Shown one piece after another: positions 56,116 to 64,000 of a stretch of DNA of 64,000 nt. Positions within the stretch are counted from its first letter, which is position 1; every line of letters begins with the position of its first letter. The stretch spans positions 3,692,501 to 3,756,500 of the forward strand of contig NZ_AP017295.1 of NCBI RefSeq assembly GCF_001548375.1, given 5' to 3'. The position numbers and the translations under genes are program-made. This DNA is from Nostoc sp. NIES-3756. GTDB taxonomy: Bacteria > Cyanobacteriota > Cyanobacteriia > Cyanobacteriales > Nostocaceae. Under the pieces are notes generated by a model. That model did not search any database. It worked only from the letters and a program-made list of their open reading frames with translations, and had not been told where the DNA came from.

Positions 56116-56586
56116 CTAAATCACGTATGACATGAAATATATTTGTCTTTGCCAACCATTGATGTTGTAGTTAAATAACAGGTAATAGCCACAAGCTGAG
56201 TAGGCAATGTGAACAAGTCCATAATGCCCTGAATCATCAAATCCTACCCGTGACAAAGTGAAGACTCCACGACGCTTTTGATATTCTTGCGGTTCGATTT
56301 CTGAGAGAAAGCGGTATCCATTCTCAACTTGAAATTTCTTTTCTAAACGCCATTCACGGGAGTTTTTAGTTTCATAGTCTTCAATCATCCCTTTACGCCT
56401 CAAGCACTCATATTTGAATGCTCCTGCAAAGCGTGGTTTATTAATGTGATATCTGTAAAATGGATTGTCGCCTGTATAGTCATTGAAAATTGTATCGGGG
56501 CGATGAAACAAAAATAATCTTGTTTCCTGACAAAGCGCAGTGTATATTTCATACTCAGCTTGTGAAATTACGCTTTCAGTTTCCAT
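56116..56586 (-). CDS. Hypothetical protein (156 aa)
   Basis: Unrecognised. The 156-residue product is rich in Tyr, Arg and aromatic residues (for example NPFYRYHINKPRFAGAFKYE). Its C-terminal half has beta-strand character (VGFDDSGHYGLVHIAYSACGYYLLFNYN). No signal peptide. The start MET follows sequence with a weak ribosome site. It precedes the small frame at 55909-56112 by three bases. Confidence 0.6.
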   Translation of the reverse strand: METESVISQAEYEIYTALCQETRLFLFHRPDTIFNDYTGDNPFYRYHINKPRFAGAFKYECLRRKGMIEDYETKNSREWRLEKKFQVENGYRFLSEIEPQEYQKRRGVFTLSRVGFDDSGHYGLVHIAYSACGYYLLFNYNINGWQRQIYFMSYVI

Positions 56587-56633
56587 GACGCTTTTTCTTT
56601 TCTCAATCGCCTCACCAAAAGCTTGAGTAACTG

Positions 56634-57806
56634 CTAACCAATGATTTGGATTTTACTTGCTGCATCTGTCGCTTTCTCCCTAGCGGCTTCCACGTTCTCG
56701 GCTTTGGCTAAGGCTACACCCATGCGGCGGTAAGGGTGTGCTGTGGGTTTACCAAATAATCTGATGTCTACATCTGGTTCGGCTAAGGCTTCAGCGATTC
56801 CTGTAAAGGCTACTGTATCTAATTTTTCTGATGCTAAAATTACGGCACTGGCTGATGGCCCTAACTGTTCTATTTTGGGAATTGGTAAGCCTAAAATTGC
56901 TCGTAAATGTAACTCAAATTCGTTCAAGTTTTGGGAGATTAATGTTACCATTCCCGTATCGTGGGGACGGGGTGATAGTTCGGAAAAGATTACTTCGTCT
57001 TTGGTAATAAAAAATTCTACGCCAAATATGCCGGCTCCACCTAAAGCGTCGGTGACTTTTTTGGCTATTTCTTGAGCTGCTAATATTTTATCTTCACCAA
57101 GGTTGGCTGGTTGCCAAGATTCTTGATAATCGCCTCTTTCTTGACGATGGCCGATGGGTGAACAGAAAACTGTCGGACTATCCCACTGTTTAATAGTCAG
57201 GAGGGTGATTTCGATTTCAAAGTTGATAAATTCTTCGACTATGACTTTTTGACTGTCACCACGAGAATTAGCGATCGCATAATTCCAAGCTTTCTCTACT
57301 TCCTCTTTTGTCCCTACTACCGATTGTCCTTTACCAGAGGAAGACATCACAGGTTTAACTACGTTAGGAAAGCCTATTTTATCAGAAACAGCAATCAATT
57401 CTTCCAGAGTTACAGCATAGCCATATTTCGCTGTTCTAATACCTAATTCTGCATGGGCTAATTCCCGGATGCGATCGCGGTTCATTGTATAGTTTGTAGC
57501 CACAGCCGTAGGAATTACAGTTATACCTCGCGCTTCAAATTCCTGTAATTTCTCGGTTCTAATCGCTTCAATCTCTGGTATAATAAAGTCTGGTTGATGC
57601 TTAGTAACTACCGCTTCTAAATCATCAGCACTAAGCATCGATATGACTTCACAACAGTCGGCGACCTGCATGGCTGGAGCGTTGGCGTAGCGGTCAACGG
57701 CTATAACATAATTTCCTAAACGTTGAGCCGCAATGACAAATTCTTTGCCCAATTCCCCTGACCCCAATAACATTAATTTTTGGGGTAACTTAGTCGCCTT
57801 AATCAT
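56634..57806 (-). CDS. purT: Formate-dependent phosphoribosylglycinamide formyltransferase
   Basis: PurT makes formyl-GAR from GAR, formate and ATP, an alternative to folate-dependent PurN in purine synthesis. The 390-residue ATP-grasp enzyme shows LMLLGSGELGKEFVIAAQRLG (start), the ATP loop VMSSSGKGQSVV (~residues 157-168), EEFINFEIEITLL and the metal/ATP residues in FGVEFFITKDEVIFSELSPRPHDTGMVTL (~270-298). Length is close to E. coli PurT (392). The stop is followed by a 48-base gap to the next gene. Confidence 0.96.
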   Translation of the reverse strand: MIKATKLPQKLMLLGSGELGKEFVIAAQRLGNYVIAVDRYANAPAMQVADCCEVISMLSADDLEAVVTKHQPDFIIPEIEAIRTEKLQEFEARGITVIPTAVATNYTMNRDRIRELAHAELGIRTAKYGYAVTLEELIAVSDKIGFPNVVKPVMSSSGKGQSVVGTKEEVEKAWNYAIANSRGDSQKVIVEEFINFEIEITLLTIKQWDSPTVFCSPIGHRQERGDYQESWQPANLGEDKILAAQEIAKKVTDALGGAGIFGVEFFITKDEVIFSELSPRPHDTGMVTLISQNLNEFELHLRAILGLPIPKIEQLGPSASAVILASEKLDTVAFTGIAEALAEPDVDIRLFGKPTAHPYRRMGVALAKAENVEAAREKATDAASKIQIIG

Positions 57807-57833
57807 GCACCTTATCTCAGCTAATTCCTCAAT

Positions 57834-58343
57834 CTAATCATCTTCAACCAAATGGTTAAACTTAGCTCCCCGCAGTTGTAATTCTTTACGTTGCTGCTTG
57901 GTTAAACCATTACCAATACCTAGTTGACACTCTTCCACAAGGGTTTCTAACCAAACAGTTCCGTTGAGGGTTGCGCCTCTTAAATCTGCTTTTCTCAGGT
58001 CAGCTTTGGTGAAATTGACAAAAATTAGGTCAGCGTTTAATAGGCTAGTTCCTTGTAAATTTGCCTCTGTTAAGTTACCGCGAATTAAACTGACATCATC
58101 TAAGTTTAAATTAGACAAATCAGCCCCAGACAGATTCGGAAATTTCATCTCTCCCGGATTTTGGAGAAAGCGGATTACACAATCAATGTTCTCATCATTC
58201 AATCGAATTTTAGACAAGAATTTAAAACGACCTAGACCTAATTCTTGGAGAATTTGCAGGCGTTGTGCTGGACTCTGTTCTAAAAAATGAATGGACTGAG
58301 AGCGGAGTTCTTGGTCTTGAGTATGAGGATTGATCATGATCAT
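57834..58343 (-). CDS. Pentapeptide-repeat protein
   Basis: The 169-residue protein contains an A(D/N)LxX pentapeptide solenoid at residues ~75-130 ([42 protein letters not shown]). It is preceded by a helical N-terminus and followed by an [26 protein letters not shown] tail. Such right-handed beta-helices are abundant in cyanobacteria; individual roles are mostly unknown. Confidence 0.88.
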   Translation of the reverse strand: MIMINPHTQDQELRSQSIHFLEQSPAQRLQILQELGLGRFKFLSKIRLNDENIDCVIRFLQNPGEMKFPNLSGADLSNLNLDDVSLIRGNLTEANLQGTSLLNADLIFVNFTKADLRKADLRGATLNGTVWLETLVEECQLGIGNGLTKQQRKELQLRGAKFNHLVEDD

Positions 58344-58387
58344 TGTTTGGCACTATATCTAACTATTTGGATGCACGGCTAAAGTTA

Positions 58388-58600
58388 TCAATAGCCCGAT
58401 GAACAGCAGTAACCTGAAAACCTAGTCCAACTTCCACTCAGACAAAGAGTAACATCTGATTGTAAATAGTAAGGCAAACTTTTGGTAAACTCGGTAGCAG
58501 AATTTTTAAAGAATTGGCTTGCTTTGACAAGTTGGGCATTTTTTAATGCCCACTTTGGTTGTAGATTCAGCTTTTGAGCCATCATTTTGCTCTCACCCAT
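58388..58600 (-). CDS. Possible small hypothetical protein overlapping the ABC-F gene end
   Basis: The 70-codon frame (MGESKMMAQKLNLQ…SGYCCSSGY) starts eight bases before the end of the ABC-F gene, a typical translational-coupling overlap. A second start, MMAQ, is five codons downstream. I do not recognise it; the late Cys pair is the only feature. Could be spurious. Confidence 0.35.
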   Translation of the reverse strand: MGESKMMAQKLNLQPKWALKNAQLVKASQFFKNSATEFTKSLPYYLQSDVTLCLSGSWTRFSGYCCSSGY

Positions 58601-60533
58601 TCTCGGAAGACTCTATCTGGGCTAATTCCAACCAGCGCTCTGTGGCTGCATCAATTGCTTGCTTTAGCGCTTCTATTTGGTCGTAGAGTTTTTGTACTTG
58701 GGTATAATTACCGGGAGGGACATTAGCTAGTGATTGCTCGGCTTGGGCTTTATCTGACTCTAACCCAGCAATTTTACCTTCTAGCTGGTCAAATTCCCGC
58801 TTTTCCCAGTTGGAAAGTCTACGGCGTTTTTTGGGTTCTACATCTTTAGTTTGCGATGTAACTTTTGTTTCTGGGGAATTTTTTGTCTTTTCTTTAGTGT
58901 TGGCTGTTGTTTGTTGAGATTCTTCGGCTTTTTTGTAATCTAGGTAGACTGAGTAATTACCCGGATATTGTCGCAGGTTGCCACCCTCTTCTAAGGCAAA
59001 TATTGTGTCAACTGTGCGGTCTAAAAAGTAGCGATCGTGAGATACTACAATAACACAACCGTTAAAGTCTTCTAAGTAATCTTCTAATACTGCTAGTGTT
59101 TGCACGTCTAAATCGTTTGTCGGTTCGTCCAGAATCAAGACGTTGGGTGCGCTAATGAGGATACGCAGGAGGAAGAGGCGACGTTTTTCACCACCTGATA
59201 ATTTATGAATTGGTGCGTACTGCTGATTTCCTGGAAAAAGAAACCTTTCTAACATTTGGGAAGCAGTAATTTTTGTGCCATCGGTTATTTGCACAAATTC
59301 CCCCTCTTCTTTAATGTAGTCAATCACGCGCTGATTTTCATCTAAAGCAGAGAGTAATTCCTCTGAATGTTGGTCGAAATAACCGATATGAATGGTGGAA
59401 CCAATGTCTACATTACCAGAATCGGGGGGTACACGCCCAGTTATGATGTTCATTAAGGTTGACTTACCTGCGCCATTCCCGCCAATGATGCCGATGCGGT
59501 CTTCTGGACTAAATTCGTAGGTAAAATCTTTAATTAAGGTGCGTCCATCGTAGGCTTTGGAAATGTTAGTTATGTCAATAACTTTCTTACCAATGCGGCG
59601 GCCAACTGTGGAAATATCTACTTTACCCTGAGCTTGTTTAAACTGGGTTTCGCGCATGGCGTGGACGCGCTGAATACGGGCTTTTTGTTTGGTACTTCTG
59701 GCTTTGGGGCCGCGTTTGAGCCATTCTAATTCTCGCCGCAATACTCCCTGATGTTTGCGTTGGGTGCTAACGGCTGATTCTTCGGCTAGGGCTTTCTTTT
59801 CCAGGTAATATGAGTAGTTACCGGAGTAGCTGTAGATGTCGCCTCTGTCGATTTCGATGATGCGGTTGGTGACTTTATCTAAGAAGTAGCGATCGTGGGT
59901 GATGAGGAATAATGCACCACGAAAACGGTTAAGATAGCTTTGTAACCATTCTACAGACAAAGCATCAAGATGGTTTGTTGGCTCATCCATGAGTAAAACA
60001 TCTGGTTCGGAAAGCAAAGCTGTTGCTAAAGCGATGCGTTTACGATAGCCACCAGATAAACTACCAATGGTTGCGTCAAAATCGGTAATTCCTAATTTGC
60101 TGAGGATGATTTTAGCGTTGGTTTCTAACTCCCAAGCGCCAGTTGAGTCCATGCGTTGCATGACAGCAGAAAGGCGAGACATTAACTGACTGTCTTCTGG
60201 GTAGTGAGCGAGTTTATCAGATAGTTCTTCATACTCACGTACTAAAGACATTTGTTCGCCACTGTCTGCGAAAATCTGTTCTAAAACTGTGTGGTTTTCA
60301 TCTAAGTCTGGTTGTTGGGGAAGGTAGATGATTTTGGAACCAGAGTTGGTGATAATTTGTCCGCTATCAACTGGTTCTAGTCCGGCTATCATTTTTAATA
60401 AGGTTGATTTGCCAGAACCGTTTGTACCTATTAAGCCAACTTTATCGGTAGCATCTAAGCTAAAGCTAGCATCTTTTAAAATTTCTTTAATTCCAAAGTC
60501 TTTTTTTACTGATTGTAGGGTGATGATGCTCAT
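58593..60533 (-). CDS. ABC-F family ATP-binding protein (Uup/translation-factor type)
   Basis: The 646-residue protein has two ABC ATPase domains without membrane segments: Walker A GTNGSGKST with signature LSGGYRKRIA and Walker B VLLMDEPTNHLD; second Walker A GGNGAGKST, LSGGEKRRLF and VLILDEPTNDLD. A linker of charged helices (~residues 235-320) and a C-terminal coiled coil (~560-640) place it nearer Uup than EttA. ABC-F proteins act on ribosomes, and Uup also affects DNA and transposon excision. Confidence 0.92.
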   Translation of the reverse strand: MSIITLQSVKKDFGIKEILKDASFSLDATDKVGLIGTNGSGKSTLLKMIAGLEPVDSGQIITNSGSKIIYLPQQPDLDENHTVLEQIFADSGEQMSLVREYEELSDKLAHYPEDSQLMSRLSAVMQRMDSTGAWELETNAKIILSKLGITDFDATIGSLSGGYRKRIALATALLSEPDVLLMDEPTNHLDALSVEWLQSYLNRFRGALFLITHDRYFLDKVTNRIIEIDRGDIYSYSGNYSYYLEKKALAEESAVSTQRKHQGVLRRELEWLKRGPKARSTKQKARIQRVHAMRETQFKQAQGKVDISTVGRRIGKKVIDITNISKAYDGRTLIKDFTYEFSPEDRIGIIGGNGAGKSTLMNIITGRVPPDSGNVDIGSTIHIGYFDQHSEELLSALDENQRVIDYIKEEGEFVQITDGTKITASQMLERFLFPGNQQYAPIHKLSGGEKRRLFLLRILISAPNVLILDEPTNDLDVQTLAVLEDYLEDFNGCVIVVSHDRYFLDRTVDTIFALEEGGNLRQYPGNYSVYLDYKKAEESQQTTANTKEKTKNSPETKVTSQTKDVEPKKRRRLSNWEKREFDQLEGKIAGLESDKAQAEQSLANVPPGNYTQVQKLYDQIEALKQAIDAATERWLELAQIESSENG

Positions 60534-60637
60534 GATTTTAAAAGATACTTTTTAGCCGCGCACAGGCGATAAGACGCAAAGGAAGAAATTAAGAGGTACG
60601 TTTATTAGTTTAGCGTACCTCTGTTTATGGCTGGTTT

Positions 60638-61054
60638 TTAAACGAATAAATCGAGGGGTAGGTGTCCATACATTTCGTTGATTCCTCCTTCGTAATATGA
60701 TTGGCATGATACTAGAACACCTCGATGATGTCCGGCGTATGAATCGAGGTAACACAAGCCGTTTTTGCCGTTTAATTTGATGTAAACTGGGCCTTCAACT
60801 AAGGGTAAATCAATGGGAACTTCATAGCCTAAAGCATGAGAATAAGTTCTCATGGCAAGTAGTCCTTCTGCGGCTGTGTCGGCGCAAATTCCGAGTATTT
60901 GATAGTCGGAAAGTTTGGTGATGAAAATTAAAGCGCGACGCACAGATTCTTTTTCTGATGGCTTAAGAATTGGGGCAATATCTAAGCAGTTAAATTTGTT
61001 GAGGACTTTTTTTGCGTCGGCGATGGTAAGATTAGGATGATTGGGAATTGTCAT
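60638..61054 (-). CDS. DUF1824 family protein
   Basis: The 138-residue product matches the cyanobacterial/plastid DUF1824 pattern: ITKLSDYQILGICADTAAEGL (~residues 50-70), the central YEVPIDLPLVEGPVYIKLNG, and GHHRGVLVSCQSYYEGGINEMYGHLPLDLF at the end. The family is of unknown function in photosynthetic organisms. It appears as a lone gene ahead of the SPFH gene. Confidence 0.8.
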   Translation of the reverse strand: MTIPNHPNLTIADAKKVLNKFNCLDIAPILKPSEKESVRRALIFITKLSDYQILGICADTAAEGLLAMRTYSHALGYEVPIDLPLVEGPVYIKLNGKNGLCYLDSYAGHHRGVLVSCQSYYEGGINEMYGHLPLDLFV

Positions 61055-61110
61055 AGATTACTTAATTATGAACTGTGGTTGTGTTTGTGTGCGAGTAGGC
61101 AAATTACAAC

Positions 61111-61944
61111 TTAATTTTGGGTGTTTCCCAGGTTGAAAATGAAGGGGACAGTATTTGGAGATTCTCCACCCATCACCAGCACTCTTGGCATTTGAGCGCC
61201 TCCAGTTTTCCACGCTTCTATGGCTTCTTTTTGCAGCACTAATTGCCCTCCTTGGGCTTTGAGCGTTTCTGCTAAAAGTCTTTGAGCTTCTGCTTTCCCT
61301 TTGGCTCGATTAATTTCTGCTTGGGCTTCTTGTTCAGCTTCTCGCGCTACATAAACGGCTCTTTGGGCGCGTTGTTCGGCGATTTGTTTTTCTTCTACGG
61401 CTCTAGCAAATTCAGGCGAGAAAGTCAAGTCAACGACGCTAGTATCTAATACTATGATTCCATATTTATCTAAGCGATCGCCTAACGCATTATCGAAGTC
61501 TTCCTTTAATTCACTACGTTTAGTAATTGCTTCTTCTACTGTTCTTCTCGCAGCAGCAATTTTAAATGCTTCTTGCGTCTGGGGCGCGATAATTTTTGAG
61601 ACAATATTCTCTAAGGTTCCTTGCTTTCTTCTCACATCAACTACCTGAATGGGATCAAGACGAAAGTTAATGGCAAATCTAGCAGACAAATTTTGCAAGT
61701 CCTTAGTAGAACTTTCTGCTGGCACTTCAAACTTTTGTACAGTTAAATCATACACATCAATTACCGAGATGAAAGGCGGTTTCAAGTGAATACCCTCCAT
61801 TAAAGCACCATCCCTAGCCTTACCTAAGATACTCAGCACCCCCGCTTGTCCTGGGTTGATAATAATAAAGGAATTTAACCCAACAATCACTAAAATTGCC
61901 ACTAAAATTCCTAACGCAGTAGTTTGCCAATTGTCTTTAGTCAT
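61111..61944 (-). CDS. SPFH/Band-7 (prohibitin-like) membrane protein
   Basis: The 277-residue protein has one N-terminal membrane helix (~residues 10-32) and an SPFH domain (IINPGQAGVLSILGKARDGA, then YDLTVQKFEVPAESSTKDLQNLSA and TLENIVSKIIAPQTQEAFKIAA). A long coiled coil (~190-250; EEKQIAEQRAQRAVYVAREAEQEAQAEI in pieces) follows. It resembles prohibitins that form ring scaffolds in membranes. The start codon lies in a heptamer repeat (ATGACTA units). Confidence 0.92.
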   Translation of the reverse strand: MTKDNWQTTALGILVAILVIVGLNSFIIINPGQAGVLSILGKARDGALMEGIHLKPPFISVIDVYDLTVQKFEVPAESSTKDLQNLSARFAINFRLDPIQVVDVRRKQGTLENIVSKIIAPQTQEAFKIAAARRTVEEAITKRSELKEDFDNALGDRLDKYGIIVLDTSVVDLTFSPEFARAVEEKQIAEQRAQRAVYVAREAEQEAQAEINRAKGKAEAQRLLAETLKAQGGQLVLQKEAIEAWKTGGAQMPRVLVMGGESPNTVPFIFNLGNTQN

Positions 61945-61987
61945 TAGTCATTAGTCCATAGTCATTAGTCCATAGTCCATAGTCCAT
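61939..61987. repeat. Heptanucleotide array AGTCATT/AGTCCAT overlapping the SPFH start codon
   Basis: Seven successive 7-base units run from 61939; the SPFH gene's ATG (61944, minus strand) and second codon lie within the first units. C/T-rich repeats CCCTCATCT (three copies, ~62008-62035) continue in the adjacent gap. Confidence 0.8.
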
Positions 61988-62089
61988 TTCTTCCCTTTCT
62001 CCCCCCACTCCCTCATCTCCCTCATCTCCCTCATCTCCCCCCACTCCCCACCATGTGGTAATATCAGATGCACACAACTTTCAACGGCT

Positions 62090-63898
62090 GTGGCTATAGC
62101 ATCTCCATCTCAACGGGTATTAAAAAGGCGTAGACATTCGGTTCATCCCCTCCAGCGCCTGTTTGACTACGGATACCAGTATCGTCAACAAATTTGGTTG
62201 GCGACTGGTTGCTCGATTTTAAACAAAATTTTTGATTTGGCTCCACCTGCTTTAATTGGTATTGCGGTGGATGTTGTGGTTAAGCAGCAGGATTCTATCA
62301 TTGCTCAGTTGGGAGTGAAAGATATCCTGGGGCAATTTTTAATTGTTTCGCTGCTGACAGTCATCACTTGGATACTAGAGTCATTTTTTGAGTATCGCTA
62401 TAAATTGTTCTGGCGCAACTTGGCACAGAATATCCAGCATAACCTACGTTTGGACGCATATAAACACCTTCAGGAGTTGGAGTTAGCTTATTTTGAGGAA
62501 CGCAGCACAGGTGGTTTAATGTCCATCCTTAGTGATGATGTTAACCAACTAGAACGCTTTTTGGACGTGGGAGCCAGTGAAGTTATTCAGGTCGTCACGA
62601 CTATTGTAGTCGTTGGTGGCGCATTCTTTGTTCTGGCTCCTGGCATAGCTTGGATGGCGATTTTACCCATGCCTTTTATTCTGTGGGGTTCGGTGGCTTT
62701 CCAGAAATCGCTAGCACCGCGTTATGCTGAGGTGCGGGAAAAGGTGGGGTTATTAAATGGACGCTTATCTAATAACCTGAGTGGGATAACGACAATTAAA
62801 AGCTTTACGGCGGAAGAATATGAGATAGGACGTTTAGAAATCGATAGTTCCGCTTATCGTGAGAGTAACACAAGAGCGATCGCACTCTCGGCGGCTTTCA
62901 TTCCTCTCATCAGGATGCTGATTTTGATAGGGTTTACCTCGCTACTCCTATTTGGGGGTTTGCAAACTGTCGCCGGGAGAATGTCGGTAGGCGCTTATAG
63001 TTCGCTGGTATTTTTAGTGCAGTTGCTATTGTGGCCTTTAACTAGGTTAGGCGATACCTTTGACCTTTATCAACGGGCAATGGCTTCTACTAACCGCGTG
63101 ATGGAGTTATTGGATACGCCTATCACAGCGCACACGGGAAATATTGCTTTACCTGTGGAAGAGGTACGGGGTGAGGTGCAGTTCCACACTGTCACCTTTG
63201 CCTATAAGGATAGATTACCTGTGATTAAACATCTATCTTTGACGATACCCGCAGGTAATACAATTGCCATTGTTGGTTCGACAGGTTCGGGTAAAAGCAC
63301 CTTAGTTAAGCTGTTGCTGCGGTTGTATGAGGTGCAAGGTGGAAAAATTACCTTAGATGGGATCAATTTAGAGGATTTAAGATTACGCGATTTACGCCGT
63401 AGTATTGGTTTGGTGAGTCAGGATGTCTTCTTATTTCACGGTACGGTAGCTGAGAATATAGCTTATGGTACATTCGATGCGACGCAAGCAGAAATAGTTA
63501 CAGCCGCTAAGATAGCGGAGGCGCACGAATTTATTACCCGCCTACCCGAAGGTTATGAAACAATTGTCGGGGAAAGAGGACAAAAGTTATCGGGGGGACA
63601 AAGACAGAGAATTGCTATTGCACGCGCGGTTTTGAAAAATCCCCCGATTTTGATTTTAGATGAAGCGACCTCGGCGGTGGATAATGAAACAGAGGCAGCT
63701 ATTCAGCGATCGCTAGAACGGATTACAGTAAATAGGACGACAATTGCGATCGCTCATCGTCTTTCTACAATTCGCAATGCCAACTGTATCTATGTCATGG
63801 AACATGGACAATTGATTGAGTCAGGAACCCATGAGGAGTTGTTAGATAAAAATGGTGTTTATGCTAGCCTCTGGCGTGTGCAGAGTGGGTTGAGGTGA
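62090..63898 (+). CDS. ABC exporter (fused membrane and ATPase domains)
   Basis: The 602-residue half-transporter has six membrane helices (~residues 30-320) and an ATPase domain (~345-590) with Walker [12 protein letters not shown]-loop [10 protein letters not shown], signature [13 protein letters not shown] and Walker [13 protein letters not shown]. It would work as a homodimer exporting lipid or drug. The start is GTG at 62090, with no good upstream ATG; it is divergent from the SPFH gene. Confidence 0.92.
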   Translation: MAIASPSQRVLKRRRHSVHPLQRLFDYGYQYRQQIWLATGCSILNKIFDLAPPALIGIAVDVVVKQQDSIIAQLGVKDILGQFLIVSLLTVITWILESFFEYRYKLFWRNLAQNIQHNLRLDAYKHLQELELAYFEERSTGGLMSILSDDVNQLERFLDVGASEVIQVVTTIVVVGGAFFVLAPGIAWMAILPMPFILWGSVAFQKSLAPRYAEVREKVGLLNGRLSNNLSGITTIKSFTAEEYEIGRLEIDSSAYRESNTRAIALSAAFIPLIRMLILIGFTSLLLFGGLQTVAGRMSVGAYSSLVFLVQLLLWPLTRLGDTFDLYQRAMASTNRVMELLDTPITAHTGNIALPVEEVRGEVQFHTVTFAYKDRLPVIKHLSLTIPAGNTIAIVGSTGSGKSTLVKLLLRLYEVQGGKITLDGINLEDLRLRDLRRSIGLVSQDVFLFHGTVAENIAYGTFDATQAEIVTAAKIAEAHEFITRLPEGYETIVGERGQKLSGGQRQRIAIARAVLKNPPILILDEATSAVDNETEAAIQRSLERITVNRTTIAIAHRLSTIRNANCIYVMEHGQLIESGTHEELLDKNGVYASLWRVQSGLR

Positions 63899-64000
63899 AC
63901 TGATGTTAGCGGTAGCGCCGCTATTAGCGCGTGCTGAGTTATGAGTTGTGAGTAAGGCGAAAAAGACTATTGACTGTTGACTATGGACTAATAACTAATT
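63899..64000. repeat. Repeat-rich window end
   Basis: The last ~100 bases hold the GTTAGCGGTAGCGCCGC palindrome seen also near 25165 and 26540 and GACTATTGACTGTTGACTAT heptamer units. No gene is visible. Confidence 0.5.

Overview
The window looks like chromosome of a heterocyst-forming cyanobacterium of the Nostoc/Anabaena/Trichormus type. Four things support this. The HIP1 octamer GCGATCGC is scattered through genes and gaps. There is a photosystem II D2 gene (psbD), two SLH-domain OprB-type porins and a HetP-like protein. Many gaps carry the heptanucleotide tandem repeats and GC-rich palindromes typical of Nostocales. Gene order is mosaic, with short operons on both strands. I see no integrase, transposase, phage gene or CRISPR array.

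Layout. 1-9.5 kb: 5' part of a P2-type cation ATPase, a PPOX-fold stress protein, an aldehyde dehydrogenase, a peptidoglycan-binding protein, cobS, a CNT nucleoside transporter and a decayed Uma2 fragment. 9.6-12.1 kb: an SLH-glycoside hydrolase and a small unknown gene. 12.5-19.9 kb: a two-component pair divergent from a potassium-uptake operon, kdpA-kdpB-kdpG-kdpC, with a 21-bp tandem array between kdpA and kdpB. 20-26.5 kb: porin, DHA2-type exporter, MlaE/TGD1-like permease, short-chain dehydrogenase and xseA. 27-33 kb: a hetP-like gene, galE debris, a MITE-like element, a second 21-bp array, and two fused sugar genes (glycosidase-RmlD and glycosyltransferase-Glf). 34-42.5 kb: hisD, a TerB-like protein, and a multi-PAS hybrid kinase with a partner REC-kinase. 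42.5-50.4 kb: a TPR protein, a tandem pterin synthase, the Rrf2-cysK-dnaJ group, a second porin and a pterin dehydratase. 50.5-54.5 kb: a structured RNA candidate, a solitary psbD, an ECF-like ATPase, a NYN-domain ribonuclease and tRNA-Asn. 54.8-64 kb: small unknowns, a GNAT protein, purT, a pentapeptide protein, an ABC-F ATPase, DUF1824, an SPFH protein and an ABC exporter.

How the genes connect. The kinase/NarL-type regulator pair divergent from kdpA has no KdpD sensor domain and is the natural local candidate for controlling Kdp. The two porins share a near-identical SLH/coiled-coil region and the same GGTGTGAGGA leader at the start codon. That leader is complementary to the conserved loop of the cyanobacterial small RNA Yfr1, which suggests shared post-transcriptional control. 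The Rrf2 gene beside cysK suggests local control of cysteine synthesis.

Most likely to be undescribed: the minus-strand structured RNA with a mini-ORF and its own terminator (about 50511-50810); the stop-free 21-bp array inside the kdp operon; a second, unrelated 21-bp array encoding a Cys/Asn-rich heptapeptide frame; and an internally deleted galE remnant. All identifications come from reading the sequence; no database search was run.
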